Assembly (NCBI RefSeq): GCF_019207085.1
Contig: NZ_JAATOM010000005.1
Location: 62,001-126,000, forward strand
DNA from: Variovorax sp. dw_308
GTDB taxonomy: Bacteria > Pseudomonadota > Gammaproteobacteria > Burkholderiales > Burkholderiaceae_C
Direction of reading: 5' to 3'
Length of the DNA stretch: 64,000 bases
Positions 43,147-52,395 of the stretch are shown piece after piece. Each line of letters begins with the position of its first letter. Position 1 is the stretch's first letter. Made by a program: the position numbers and the translations under genes. The notes under the pieces are model-generated. The model saw only the letters and a list, made by a program, of their open reading frames with translations, did not search any database and had not been told where the DNA came from.

Positions 43147-45491
43147 GCCGCCGGGATGGTATCGACCCACACCTTGTCGCCGATGCTGTCCAGCCACACG
43201 GTGTCGCCGATGCTGCCGCCCTTGGTGAAGCCGGCGTCGACGCTGTTGTTGGTCTGGCCTTCGGTGAGCGTGTAGCAGCCCGTGAAGCCGTTGCTGCCGG
43301 CGTCCGAATCGAGCGTGTCGTTGCCCACGTTGGCGGTGCTCAGGATCGTGCCATCGGTGGAGATGAACTTGACCATGTAGTCGCCGGGCTTCAGGCCGCT
43401 GAAGCTGTAGTTGCCGTTGGCGTCGGTGGTCTTGGTGCCCACCAGCGTGCCGGGCTGGTCATTGACGCCGCAGGTGTACAGCTCGACCTTCACGCCGGCC
43501 TTGCCGGTCTCGCCCGCGTCCTGCACGCCGTTGCCGTTGGTGTCGTTCCAGACGCGGTCACCGAGGGTGGCGGGCTTGTAGAAGCCGGCGTCGACGGTGG
43601 TGTTGGTCTGGCCCGAGGTGAGCGTGTAGCAGCCGGTGAAGCCGTTGCTGCCCGCGTCGGAGTCGAGCGCATCGTTGCCGACGTTGGCGGTGCTGAGCAC
43701 CGAGCCGTCCGCGGCGATGAACTTGACCATGTAGTCGCCGGGCTTCAGGCCGCTGAAGCTGTAGTTGCCGTTGGCGTCCGTGGTCTGCGTAGACACCAGC
43801 ACGCCGGGCTGGTCGTTGACGCCGCAGGTGTAGAGCTCGACCTTGACGCCGGCCTTGCCGGTTTCGCCAGCGTCCTGCACGCCGTTGCCGTTGCTGTCGT
43901 TCCAGACCTTGTCGCCGAGGGTGGCGGTCTTGTAGAAGCCGGCATCGACGGTGTTGTTGGTCTCGCCGACGCCCAGCGTGTAGCAGCCGGTGAAGCCGCC
44001 TGCGCCTGCATCGGAATCCGCTGCATCGTTCACGCCGACGTTGGACGTGCTCAGGACCGAGCCATCGAAGCTCGTGAACTGGACGATGTACATGCCCGCG
44101 GGCAGGTTGTTGAAGTGGTAGTTGCCGTTGGCGTCGGTGACGGTGCTGCCGATCAGGGCCGAGGGCACGCCGTCCTGGCAGACGAACAGGTTGACGATGA
44201 CGCCCGCCTTGCCGGTCTCGCCGGCGTCCTGTACGCCGTTGGCGTTGGTGTCGTTCCAGACGCGGTCGCCGATGCTGGCCGTGCTGGGTTGCTTGAAGCC
44301 GGCGTCGACGGTGGTGTTGGTCTCGCCGGAGCTGAGCGTGTAGCAGCCGGTGAAGCCGTTGCCGCCTGCATCGGAGTCGAGCGCATCGTTGCCGACATTG
44401 GCCGTGCTCAGCACGGTGCCGTCGGTGGCGATGAACTTGACCATATAGTCGCCGGGCTTCAGGCCGCTGAAGCTGTAGTTGCCGTTGGCATCGGTGGTTT
44501 GCGTGGACACCAGGGTGCCGGGCTGGTCGTTGACGCCGCAGGTGTAGAGCTCCACCCTGACGCCGGACTTGCCGGTCTCACCCGTGTCCTGGATGCCGTT
44601 GCCGTTGGTGTCGTTCCAGACCTTGTCGCCGATGGTGGCGTACTTGTAGAAGCCGGAGTCGACGGTGGCGTTGTACTCGCCGGGGGCAAGGAAGATGACG
44701 TTCGACAGCTTGCCGTCGCTGTTGGTGCCGGACGTGGCGCTGCCGTCGGACTGGCGCGGGCTGGCCGCGTCGTAGCCTGCCGGGTCGGTGAACCGGACCT
44801 GGTAGCTCAGGCCCGGCGTGAGGCCCTTGAAGCTGTAGTTGCCGTTGGCGTCGGTGGAGGTGGTCGCGAGGATTTCGCTGGCGCCGCTGATGATGCCGTC
44901 GCCGTTGGCGTCGCGCACCAGCTGGACGGTGGCGTCAGCGATGCCGGCCTCGCCTGCGTCCTGGACGCCGTCCGCATCGGCGTCATGCCAGACGCGGTCG
45001 CCGAGCTTGGCGGCCTTGGTCTCGACGATGAGATTCTGGTCGTGGCGTTGCTCCGCAGTCACGGGATCGATCACCACGGCCATCACGTCCCCGACATCAG
45101 GGACGAAGTCGTTGTGGCTCAACGCGAGCTGCGTCAGCCCGCTGGTGTCGCCGAAGTCTTCAGCCACGAGGTGCCAGATGCTGTTCTGGACATCCATGGC
45201 CGTATAGCCGGAGGTGCCGCTGCGGTAATAGTTGAGCAGCCAGTTGATGGCGCCGCTCGCAGTGAAGTTGTTGTCGGCTGCCACCTCGAAGGCCGGATAG
45301 CCATAACCGGAGTAGCTGTACCCGTTGTTGTAGTCGAGGCTGACGAACGGCTGGATGCACCAACCGTCGAGGACCGTGCCGGTCGGGCCCAGCGGCGAGA
45401 CGGCGTTGAAGAGCACGTCGTAGTAGCTGTCGTTGCCGGGCTCCGCCGGCTTGACGACCACGATCGGAGTGGAGAAATAGGGGGTGGCCAT
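43116..45491 (-). CDS. Type I secreted SdrD-B repeat protein with thioester-like N-domain, frameshifted
   Basis: A 791-residue frame. Residues about 20-150 form a domain with GWCIQPF (Cys45) and MDVQNSIWHLV (Gln102), the Cys...QxxIW pattern of thioester adhesin domains. Five SdrD-B repeats follow (161-283, 284-400, 404-521, 522-639, 640-757), each with GDRVWNDTNGNGVQDAGETG and TDANGNYSFSGLKPG cores. Two truncated repeat starts (759-778) precede a frameshift near 43139-43146; the frame then ends in unrelated residues. There is no classical signal peptide, as expected of type I cargo. AAGGA precedes the ATG. Likely a cell-surface or matrix adhesin exported by the adjacent system. Confidence 0.85.
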   Translation of the reverse strand: MATPYFSTPIVVVKPAEPGNDSYYDVLFNAVSPLGPTGTVLDGWCIQPFVSLDYNNGYSYSGYGYPAFEVAADNNFTASGAINWLLNYYRSGTSGYTAMDVQNSIWHLVAEDFGDTSGLTQLALSHNDFVPDVGDVMAVVIDPVTAEQRHDQNLIVETKAAKLGDRVWHDADADGVQDAGEAGIADATVQLVRDANGDGIISGASEILATTSTDANGNYSFKGLTPGLSYQVRFTDPAGYDAASPRQSDGSATSGTNSDGKLSNVIFLAPGEYNATVDSGFYKYATIGDKVWNDTNGNGIQDTGETGKSGVRVELYTCGVNDQPGTLVSTQTTDANGNYSFSGLKPGDYMVKFIATDGTVLSTANVGNDALDSDAGGNGFTGCYTLSSGETNTTVDAGFKQPSTASIGDRVWNDTNANGVQDAGETGKAGVIVNLFVCQDGVPSALIGSTVTDANGNYHFNNLPAGMYIVQFTSFDGSVLSTSNVGVNDAADSDAGAGGFTGCYTLGVGETNNTVDAGFYKTATLGDKVWNDSNGNGVQDAGETGKAGVKVELYTCGVNDQPGVLVSTQTTDANGNYSFSGLKPGDYMVKFIAADGSVLSTANVGNDALDSDAGSNGFTGCYTLTSGQTNTTVDAGFYKPATLGDRVWNDTNGNGVQDAGETGKAGVKVELYTCGVNDQPGTLVGTKTTDANGNYSFSGLKPGDYMVKFISTDGTILSTANVGNDTLDSDAGSNGFTGCYTLTEGQTNNSVDAGFTKGGSIGDTVWLDSIGDKVWVDTIPAAGKTPMWQEA
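43221..45011 (-). repeat. Five tandem SdrD-B repeat units (about 354 bp each)
   Basis: Five units in the cargo gene; units 2, 4 and 5 are nearly identical in protein and visibly similar in DNA (the blocks around 43380-43560, 43730-43920 and 44450-44620 repeat long stretches). Unit 1 is the most diverged and unit 3 differs in its middle (FVCQDGVPSALIG). Confidence 0.9.
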
Positions 45492-45903
45492 ATGAGCGGT
45501 CCTTGGCTAAAAATAATTACCCCGCTCACCCGGCGGTCGACACGAAGGCGCGACTGCACAGGAAACCGGGAACAGCAAAAGGAAGAGAGAGGCCTGCGAC
45601 CGCCGGACCGAATTCAGCGGCACGTCGAACTGGAATTCCCAGGCCACGCGCGCATCTCAGCCAACTTGGTTGCGTCCGCCGGTCGCACGCTTAGGTGCTC
45701 CGCCGGTGTTGTTCATGCATCCCCCTACCAATCGAGCCCATCTACCGAAACAAATGGACCCGGCTCGGATACTAAACACAAAGTGCTATTTAGCCGACCG
45801 CCGATTGCACTAGTACGCTCGGAGACGGGAACCTTTACACGAATCGAACGGCTGCAATGTCGACGCTTTGTCACCGACAACGAGCGTCGGCTTGGCAGGT
45901 CTT
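45492..45903. other. Intergenic region upstream of the repeat-protein gene
   Basis: 412 bases without a credible gene, richer in A/T between about 45740 and 45860. It should contain the promoter of the repeat-protein gene. A 22-base imperfect palindrome at 45772-45793 (arms CTAAACA and TATTTAG) is a candidate regulator site. A short inverted repeat (CCGAC/GTCGG) follows the gshB stop without a T run. No riboswitch or sRNA was recognised. Confidence 0.5.
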
Positions 45904-46860
45904 TTAGCGAGGTGCACTGTCCACGCTTGCTTCCAACGCGTCGACGAAACGCCTGGGCACGTCGAAGCCGGTCTGGTCCGTGATTTCCTGGAAGCAGGTC
46001 GGACTGGTCACGTTGATCTCGGTCACGTAGTCGCCGATCACGTCGAGCCCGATCAGCAGCAGGCCACGGGGTGCGAGCGCACTGCCGACCGCTTCGGCGA
46101 TCTTGCGGTTGCTGTCGCTGAGCGGTTGTGCCACGCCCTTGCCGCCGGCCGCGAGGTTGCCGCGTACCTCGGTGCCTTGCGGGATGCGCGCCAGCACGAA
46201 GGGCACCGGCTCGCCGGCGATGATGAGGATGCGCTTGTCGCCCAATGAGATCTCCGGCACGAAGCGCTGGACCATGATGGTCTCGGCGCCGTTCTTGTTC
46301 AGCGTCTCGGTGATCGAGCCGAGGTTCAGCGCGTCCTCGCGCACGCGGAAGATGCCCATGCCGCCCATGCCGTCGAGCGGCTTCAGGATGATGTCCTTGT
46401 GCTCGGCATGGAAGGCGCGCACGGCGGCCGGGTCGCGCGTGACGAGCGTGGGGCTGGTGAACTGCTGGAATTCCATCACCGCGAGCTTCTCGGGATGGTC
46501 GCGCAAGGCTGCCGGCTTGTTGAACACCTTGGCGCCTTCGCGTTCGGCCTGGCCGAGCAGGTGCGTGGCGTAGATGTACTCGGCGTCGAAGGGCGGGTCC
46601 TTGCGCATGAGGATGGCGTCGAAGGTGTGCAGCGGCGTGACGCGCGCCGGCGTCTCCGTGAACCACTGGTCGGCATGGCCGGTGAGGGTGATGTCGCGCA
46701 CCCTGGCCGTCACGGGCTGGCCGGTCTGCCAGCCGAGATCGGTCGGCTCGCAGGCCGAGATGCCGTGCCCGCGCCGCTGCGCCTCGCGCATCATCGAGAA
46801 GGTGGTGTCCTTGTAGATCTTGAAATGTTCGAGCGGATCGGCAACGAAGAGGATGTTCAT
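45904..46860 (-). CDS. gshB: Glutathione synthetase
   Basis: Joins gamma-glutamylcysteine and glycine with ATP, the last step of glutathione synthesis. The 318-residue protein has the prokaryotic GshB order: N-terminal FVADPLEHFKIYKDTTF, an ATP-grasp domain with IILKPLDGMGGMGIFR, and the metal-binding end TEINVTSPTCFQEI. The ATG shares its first base with the stop of the upstream BenE-like gene, so they are probably translated in series. gshA lies about 5.5 kb away in another unit. Confidence 0.96.
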   Translation of the reverse strand: MNILFVADPLEHFKIYKDTTFSMMREAQRRGHGISACEPTDLGWQTGQPVTARVRDITLTGHADQWFTETPARVTPLHTFDAILMRKDPPFDAEYIYATHLLGQAEREGAKVFNKPAALRDHPEKLAVMEFQQFTSPTLVTRDPAAVRAFHAEHKDIILKPLDGMGGMGIFRVREDALNLGSITETLNKNGAETIMVQRFVPEISLGDKRILIIAGEPVPFVLARIPQGTEVRGNLAAGGKGVAQPLSDSNRKIAEAVGSALAPRGLLLIGLDVIGDYVTEINVTSPTCFQEITDQTGFDVPRRFVDALEASVDSAPR

Positions 46861-48071
46861 CAGGAGGCCTTTTCGGCGTTCGAGGGAGAGGATTCGGGTG
46901 CGGCGCGGCGGCGGCCCAATTGCTGGATGCCCAGCGCGATGGCGCCGGCCACCACGCCCCAGAAGGCGGAGCCGATGCCGGCGAGCGTGACGCCCGAGAG
47001 CGTGACCAGGAAGGTGATGAGCGCTGCCTCGCGATGCGATTCGTCGCGCACCGCCGCGGCCAGTCCGCCGCCGATCGTGCCGAGCAACGCGAAGCCGGCA
47101 ATGGCCGCGACCAGTTCTTTCGGGAACGCGGTGAGCAAACCCGTGACGGCGGCGCCGAACAGGCCGATGACGACATAGATCGCGCCGCAACTGACGGCCG
47201 CCGTGTAGCGCCGCGCCGGATCGTCGTGCGCCTCGCGGCCCATGCAGATGGCAGCGGTGATGGCGCTGAGGTTGAGCGCGAAGCCGCCGAAGGGCGCGAG
47301 CACGAGCGTGGCCAGGCCGCTGATGGTGATGAGCTTGCTGATCGGCATGTCGTAGCCGGCCGCCCGGATCGCAGCAACGCCGGGCAGGTTCTGCGAGGCC
47401 ATCGTCACCACGAACAGCGGCAACGCCAGGCTCACGGCCGCCTGGAGCGTGAACACGGGCATCGTGAAGACCGGCATGGCGAGCTTGAAGTGCACGCCGC
47501 TCCAGGCCAACTGGCCGCGCGACGCGACGAAGACGATCGCCACCAGCAGCGTCAGCGGCACGGCATAGCGCGGCATGAAGCGCTTGGCCAGCAGGTAGGC
47601 GGCCAGCATCAGCAGCACCAATGGCAGGGCGGTCTGCGCGGCGATGAAGGCCTGCAGGCCGAACCGGGCGAGCACGCCTGCCAGCAATGCCGAGGCAATG
47701 GCCATCGGGATCCTGTTCATCACTCGCTCGAACCAGCCGGTGGCGCCCGCGATGGTGATGAGCACCGCGCAGACGATGAAGGCGCCGACCGCCTCGTTCA
47801 TCGAATAGCCCGCGCCGGCCACGGCCAGCACTGCCGCGCCCGGCGTGCTCCACGCGATCATCACGGGCATGCGCCACCACAGCGAAGGCAATGCCGAGGC
47901 CAGGCCCATGCCAATGCCCAATGCCCACATCCACGAACTGATGACTTCAGGCGTGGCGCCGAAGGCCAGCGCGGCCTGGAACACGATGGCCACCGAGCTC
48001 GTGAAACCCACGAGCACGGCGACGAAGCCCGCGGTGAATGCCGAAAGGCTGAGGTCCTTGAAAAAACGCAT
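46860..48071 (-). CDS. BenE-family benzoate/H+ symporter
   Basis: A 403-residue inner-membrane transporter of the BenE family with about 12 helices. Family phrases are VGFTSSVAIVFQAALAFGAT near the N-terminus, MIAWSTPGAAVLA (helix 3) and GGFALNLSAITAAICMG in the middle. BenE members move aromatic acids such as benzoate with protons. No benzoate catabolic genes are adjacent; instead it is in line with gshB (1-base overlap), so the substrate may differ. Confidence 0.92.
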   Translation of the reverse strand: MRFFKDLSLSAFTAGFVAVLVGFTSSVAIVFQAALAFGATPEVISSWMWALGIGMGLASALPSLWWRMPVMIAWSTPGAAVLAVAGAGYSMNEAVGAFIVCAVLITIAGATGWFERVMNRIPMAIASALLAGVLARFGLQAFIAAQTALPLVLLMLAAYLLAKRFMPRYAVPLTLLVAIVFVASRGQLAWSGVHFKLAMPVFTMPVFTLQAAVSLALPLFVVTMASQNLPGVAAIRAAGYDMPISKLITISGLATLVLAPFGGFALNLSAITAAICMGREAHDDPARRYTAAVSCGAIYVVIGLFGAAVTGLLTAFPKELVAAIAGFALLGTIGGGLAAAVRDESHREAALITFLVTLSGVTLAGIGSAFWGVVAGAIALGIQQLGRRRAAPESSPSNAEKAS

Positions 48072-48375
48072 CGGGCGATTGTGCCGGCTGGGCGGCGACG
48101 TCGCCCGACGAGGGGCTCAATGCCAGTCGGCAGCGGCGACCGGGTCCAGGCTGAAGCAGTTGGCCAGCAACAATGGTCATTGCAGGCTACGCGGCCGTCG
48201 GGCTCTTCGTCGTTGGCGGAAAGCCGCAGTCGGCGGACACGCAGTCGCTCGCCATTGCTGTGCCAGCATCGACACGATTCACGCATCCTGTCGACAATCC
48301 GTCGCAGATCGTGTGAGCAACCGGTACAGGACTTGCTCGCGATCCCGCCATGGAAATGCACTCCCGGAGACCTTG
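48072..48375. other. Intergenic region between benE-like and deacetylase genes
   Basis: 304 bases between divergent genes with no open gene. An inverted pair ACACGAT / ATCGTGT (about 48270-48315) was noticed. Promoters for both genes are expected here, but no clear -35/-10 pair could be assigned. Confidence 0.45.
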
Positions 48376-49314
48376 ATGGACAGCCCTTCCGCCACTCTGC
48401 GCTGGCCCGACCTGCTCCCCGCGCACGATCGCTTCGACTACCGGCCGATCACGCGTCGACCCGACTACGCGTGGCCGAACGGTGCGCGGCTGGCCGTGTA
48501 CATCGGCTTCAACATCGAGCACTTCGCGTTCGGCGACGGCCTCGGCGCCAGCATCGGACCAGTCTCGCCGCACCCCGACGTGCTGAACCACGGCTGGCGC
48601 GAGTACGGCAACCGGGTCGGTGCGTGGCGCTGCCTCGATCTGTTCGATTCGCTGTCACTGCCGACCGGCACGCTGATCAACACCGCGCTCTACGACCATT
48701 GCCCGGAACTGGTGCAGGCCTTCGCGGCGCGCGGCGACGAGTTGATCGGCCACGGCCACAGCAATGCCGAGCGGCAAGGGACGCTCTGCGAAGAAGCCGA
48801 GCGCGCCTTGCTGCTGCGCTGCCGCGAAAGCATCGCGCGCGAGAGCGGGCAGCACGCGGCGGGCTGGCTGTCTCCATGGATCTCGGAGAGCGCGATCACG
48901 CCCGACCTGCTGGCCGAAACCGGCTATCGCTACACGCTCAACTGGTGCCATGACGACCAGCCGATGCGCATGCGCACGCGCGGAGGCGGCTCGATCTGGT
49001 CGGTGCCCTATCCGCAGGAACTCAACGACATCCCGATGATCGTGGCGCGCCAGATGGACATGAGGGACTTCGGCGCGATGGTGGTGGACAACTTCGAGGA
49101 GATGCGGCAGCAGTCGCGCCGGCAACCGCTCGTGATGGGCCTCGCGCTGCATCCGTACATCGTCGGCCAGCCGTACCGCCTGCGCCACCTGCGTCCGGTA
49201 CTGGAACACCTGGCAGCTGCGCGGGACCGCGGCGAGATCTGGTTCACCACGCCGGGCGCCATTGCCAGCCACATGGACACGCTCGCGGCCGAACGGCCTG
49301 GCGACTTCGCATGA
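48376..49314 (+). CDS. Polysaccharide deacetylase family protein (PuuE-like)
   Basis: A 312-residue NodB-fold hydrolase close to the PuuE allantoinase-like branch. Characteristic points are PNGARLAVYIGFNIEHFAFG, the pre-catalytic TGTLINTALYDHCPEL, the metal motif DELIGHGHSNAE, and GWLSPWISESAITPDLLAE. The classical HxxxH zinc motif is replaced by HGHS, as in the cofactor-independent or atypical members. It may act on purine-derived or amide substrates rather than polysaccharide. GGAGA precedes the ATG at 48376. Confidence 0.9.
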   Translation: MDSPSATLRWPDLLPAHDRFDYRPITRRPDYAWPNGARLAVYIGFNIEHFAFGDGLGASIGPVSPHPDVLNHGWREYGNRVGAWRCLDLFDSLSLPTGTLINTALYDHCPELVQAFAARGDELIGHGHSNAERQGTLCEEAERALLLRCRESIARESGQHAAGWLSPWISESAITPDLLAETGYRYTLNWCHDDQPMRMRTRGGGSIWSVPYPQELNDIPMIVARQMDMRDFGAMVVDNFEEMRQQSRRQPLVMGLALHPYIVGQPYRLRHLRPVLEHLAAARDRGEIWFTTPGAIASHMDTLAAERPGDFA

Positions 49315-49405
49315 GCACGTCCTGGCGCTGCGGCTGAACCGCGGTCATTGCGGCCATCGCGGCCAGGCCTTCGCCCGGGCGCACACGCGCGATCTTCGCG
49401 ACTCC

Positions 49406-50134
49406 CTACAAGTCGAAGTTGGTCGGCATCATGACCACGTCGCGGATCGTCATGCCGCGCGGCCGCGTCAGCATGAACTTCACCACCTCCGCCACTTCGC
49501 TAGCCTCCAGCAGGCTGCCGGACTCCCTCGCCTCCTGCAGCTTCTCCGGCGGCCAGTCGGCCAGCAGCGCACTGATGACCGGGCCCGGTGAAATCGAGCC
49601 GACCCGGATGCCGTGCCTGAACACCTGGCGACGCACCGTCTGCACGAAGCAGTTGATCGCCCACTTCGACGACGCATAGACGGGCTCCCACGGCGTCGGG
49701 AAGTGCGCCGCCAGCGAGCTCGTGACGATGATGTCGCCGGTCTTGCGCGCGATCATGTGCGGCAGCACGTCGTGCACGTTCTTCATCACGACGTTGACGT
49801 TGAGATTCAGCATCCGGTCGATCGCGTCGGTATCGGCGTCGACCAGGTCGCCGCCGACGTAGCTGCCGGCATTGGCATGCAGGATGTCGAGCTGGCCGGC
49901 TTTCTCCAGCACCCGCGGCAGGAGGGTCGCGCAGTCCCTGGCGTCGAGCAGGTTGATGACCAGCGGGATCACCGCATCGCCGTGTGTCTTGCAATGGGCC
50001 TGCAACGCTGCCTCGTCGCGGTCCACCATCACCACGCGTGCGCCTGCGGCCACCATCGCCTCGGTGCTCGCCAGGCCGATACCCGACGCCGCGCCGGTGA
50101 CGGCCGCGACCTTGCCTTCCAGTTCTCTTGCCAT
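49406..50134 (-). CDS. SDR oxidoreductase, ribitol 2-dehydrogenase-like
   Basis: A 242-residue short-chain dehydrogenase. The NAD motif is TGAASGIG, the catalytic tetrad is in NAG, TSSLA (Ser) and YASSK (Tyr, Lys). The stretch GDIIVTSSLAAHFPTPWEPV and the end VRDIVIL-like VRDVVMMPTNFDL closely follow ribitol 2-dehydrogenase (RbtD). No pentitol transporter or kinase lies nearby, so polyol identity is unproven. ATG at 50134 preferred over a longer start because it begins the conserved N-terminus. Confidence 0.9.
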   Translation of the reverse strand: MARELEGKVAAVTGAASGIGLASTEAMVAAGARVVMVDRDEAALQAHCKTHGDAVIPLVINLLDARDCATLLPRVLEKAGQLDILHANAGSYVGGDLVDADTDAIDRMLNLNVNVVMKNVHDVLPHMIARKTGDIIVTSSLAAHFPTPWEPVYASSKWAINCFVQTVRRQVFRHGIRVGSISPGPVISALLADWPPEKLQEARESGSLLEASEVAEVVKFMLTRPRGMTIRDVVMMPTNFDL

Positions 50135-50337
50135 GCCGTGTCTCCAGTGCTGTCGTCCCGACAGCAACGATAGACGCCGTCGACGCTCGCAGGGATATCG
50201 CAAGGGTTTCGCGCCGATACTTTCTCGCGCCTGCGCCCGAGGGACTTCCCTGAGACACGAGCGCCTTCACCCGGCAGATTCACCGGCGCGCTCGCATGAC
50301 ACGTTCGACGTGGCGCGCGGCGCCGCGCCGGCTGCCG

Positions 50338-52275
50338 CTAGATCTCGATCTTCGACCCCAGCTCTACCACCGCGTTGTTCGGCAGCCCCAGGAAGTCCGC
50401 CGCCCCGCTCGCGTTGTGGTGCATCTGCGCGAACAGCTTCTCGCGCCACGGCGCCATGCCGCTGCCGATCGTCGGGATGACGACGTCGCGCGAGAGGAAG
50501 TAGCTGGTCGTCATCGGCTCCAGCTGGCAGCCGCGCATGCGCGCGTTCTCCAATGCGCGCGGCAGGTCGATGTCGTTCTTGAAGCCGTAGTGCACCGTGA
50601 TCTGCCAGCAGTGATGGCCGAGCGCCTCGATCTCGATGCGCTTGTCCATCGGCACCCAGGGCACCTCGTGGTTGCGCACGGTGACGAACATGTTCTGGTC
50701 GTGCAGCACCTTGTTGTGCTTGAGGTTGTGCAGCAGCGCGTTCGGCACCACGCCGGGCTCCGCGGTCAGGAACACGGCCGTGCCTTCGACGCGCGTGGGC
50801 GGACTCACGAACACCGAATCCAGGAAGCTCTGCAGGTCGATGGAATCGGCACGCTGCACCTCGCCCATGAGCCGGCGGCCTTCCTTCCAGGTGATCATCA
50901 GGGTGAACACCGCGCCGCCGATCATCAGCGGGAACCAGCCGCCCTTGTGCAGCTTGAGCAGGTTCGACGCGAAGAACATGAAGTCGACGACGAAGAACCA
51001 GGCGGTCGACGCGATGCACAGCGCCAGCGGCAGCTTCCACGCGTAGCGGATCACGAAGAAGGTCAGCACCGTGGTGATCAGCATGTCGGTGGTCACGGCT
51101 ATGCCGTAGGCCGCGGCCAGGTTGTCCGACGAGCGGAACATGACCACCGCCAGCACGATGGCCACGAACAGTCCCCAGTTGACGACCGGGATGTAGATCT
51201 GCCCGGCGGTCCGCACGCTGGTGTGCTCGATGTTCAGCCGCGGCAGGTAGCCGAGCTGGATCACCTGTCGCGTGACGCTGAAGGCGCCTGTGATCAGAGC
51301 CTGCGACGCGATCACCGTGGCGGCCGTCGCCAGCACCACCAGCGGAATCAGGGCCCAGTCCGGTGCCATGTTGAAGAAGGGGTTCTTCACCGCCTCGGGG
51401 TTCTCCAGCAGCAGCGCGCCCTGGCCGAAGTAGTTGAGCGTGAGCGCCGGCATGACCACCGAGAACCACGCGATGCGGATCGGGCCCTTGCCGAAGTGGC
51501 CCAGGTCGGCATAGAGCGCCTCGGCGCCCGTCACGCACAGCACCGTGGCGCCGAGGATGATGAAGCTGGTGACCGGGTTCTCCCACATGAACTTGAGCGC
51601 GTAGTACGGGCTCAGCGCCTTGAGGATCTCCGGGTGGGTGAGGATCTGATTCACGCCCAGCACCGCGATGACCGCGAACCAGGTCAGGGTGACCGGCCCG
51701 AAGAACTTGCCGATGCCGGCCGTGCCGCTCTTCTGCACGAAGAACAGGCAGAACAGCACTACCAGCGTGACCGGGATCACGAATTCGGTGAAGTGCGGCG
51801 ACACCACTTCCAGGCCCTCGACGGCCGACAGCACCGAGATGGCCGGCGTGATGACGCCGTCGCCGTAGAAAAGCGAGGTGCCGAAGATGCCCACCAACAG
51901 CAGCACCTGGCGCAGCTTGGGCTTGTCGTGCACCGCGCGCGAGGCCAGCGCCAGCATGGCGACCAGGCCGCCCTCGCCCTCGTTGTCGGCGCGCAGCACC
52001 AGCACGACGTACTTGAGGGAAACGATGACCGTCAGGGTCCAGAAGAACATCGACAGGATGCCGTAGACGTTGTCGATGGTGAATTCGACGTGGCCATGCG
52101 CGAACACTTCCTTCATCGCATAGAGCACGCTCGTGCCGATGTCGCCGTAGACGACGCCGATGGCCGCGATGATCAGCGCGGCGGATGAGGATTTGGGGGC
52201 TGACACGAGGGTCGCTGAAGAGCGGGTCGGCGAAGGATGCCGGGCACCGCGGGCCGCCTGCGCTGCCTCGCTCAC
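50338..52275 (-). CDS. kup: Low-affinity potassium transporter Kup
   Basis: A proton-coupled K+ uptake protein of the KUP/HAK family with 12 helices. The diagnostic start of the membrane part is [18 protein letters not shown], followed by [18 protein letters not shown] and the [20 protein letters not shown] segment. A GTG at 52275 (MSEAAQAA...) gives 645 residues and has GGGAGG in front, though very close; a second GTG at 52206 would give a shorter N-terminus, and an ATG at 52368 a longer one. The hydrophilic C-terminus (about 470-645) is cytoplasmic. Cells keep both Kup and Trk systems for different K+ levels. Confidence 0.94.
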   Translation of the reverse strand: MSEAAQAARGARHPSPTRSSATLVSAPKSSSAALIIAAIGVVYGDIGTSVLYAMKEVFAHGHVEFTIDNVYGILSMFFWTLTVIVSLKYVVLVLRADNEGEGGLVAMLALASRAVHDKPKLRQVLLLVGIFGTSLFYGDGVITPAISVLSAVEGLEVVSPHFTEFVIPVTLVVLFCLFFVQKSGTAGIGKFFGPVTLTWFAVIAVLGVNQILTHPEILKALSPYYALKFMWENPVTSFIILGATVLCVTGAEALYADLGHFGKGPIRIAWFSVVMPALTLNYFGQGALLLENPEAVKNPFFNMAPDWALIPLVVLATAATVIASQALITGAFSVTRQVIQLGYLPRLNIEHTSVRTAGQIYIPVVNWGLFVAIVLAVVMFRSSDNLAAAYGIAVTTDMLITTVLTFFVIRYAWKLPLALCIASTAWFFVVDFMFFASNLLKLHKGGWFPLMIGGAVFTLMITWKEGRRLMGEVQRADSIDLQSFLDSVFVSPPTRVEGTAVFLTAEPGVVPNALLHNLKHNKVLHDQNMFVTVRNHEVPWVPMDKRIEIEALGHHCWQITVHYGFKNDIDLPRALENARMRGCQLEPMTTSYFLSRDVVIPTIGSGMAPWREKLFAQMHHNASGAADFLGLPNNAVVELGSKIEI

Positions 52276-52395
52276 CCTCCCGCCCTCTTTTTGTCCGATT
52301 GCTGTGGGGCTGCTATTTTGACGCTGCGGCCGAGGGCCGCAAGGGGCGTTGTGGCCGGTTGGCGTCAATCGGCGGGGGCGCCGGGCGGCCGCCCC

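Noticed and set aside
43147..43197. Independent GTG start for the C-terminal repeat-protein fragment
   Set aside because: The first about 17 residues from that start are an out-of-frame reading of the repeat sequence and there is no ribosome site.
43221..45011. CRISPR-like repetition
   Set aside because: The repetition is coding, in-frame units of about 354 bases, not short repeats with spacers.
50290..50337. GC-rich palindrome after kup as a terminator
   Set aside because: No T run follows and the sequence is simply GC-alternating, which forms hairpins by chance in such DNA.
50296..52188. A 630-codon frame antisense to kup
   Set aside because: His/Gln/Arg-rich shadow sequence; Kup motifs are certain on the other strand.
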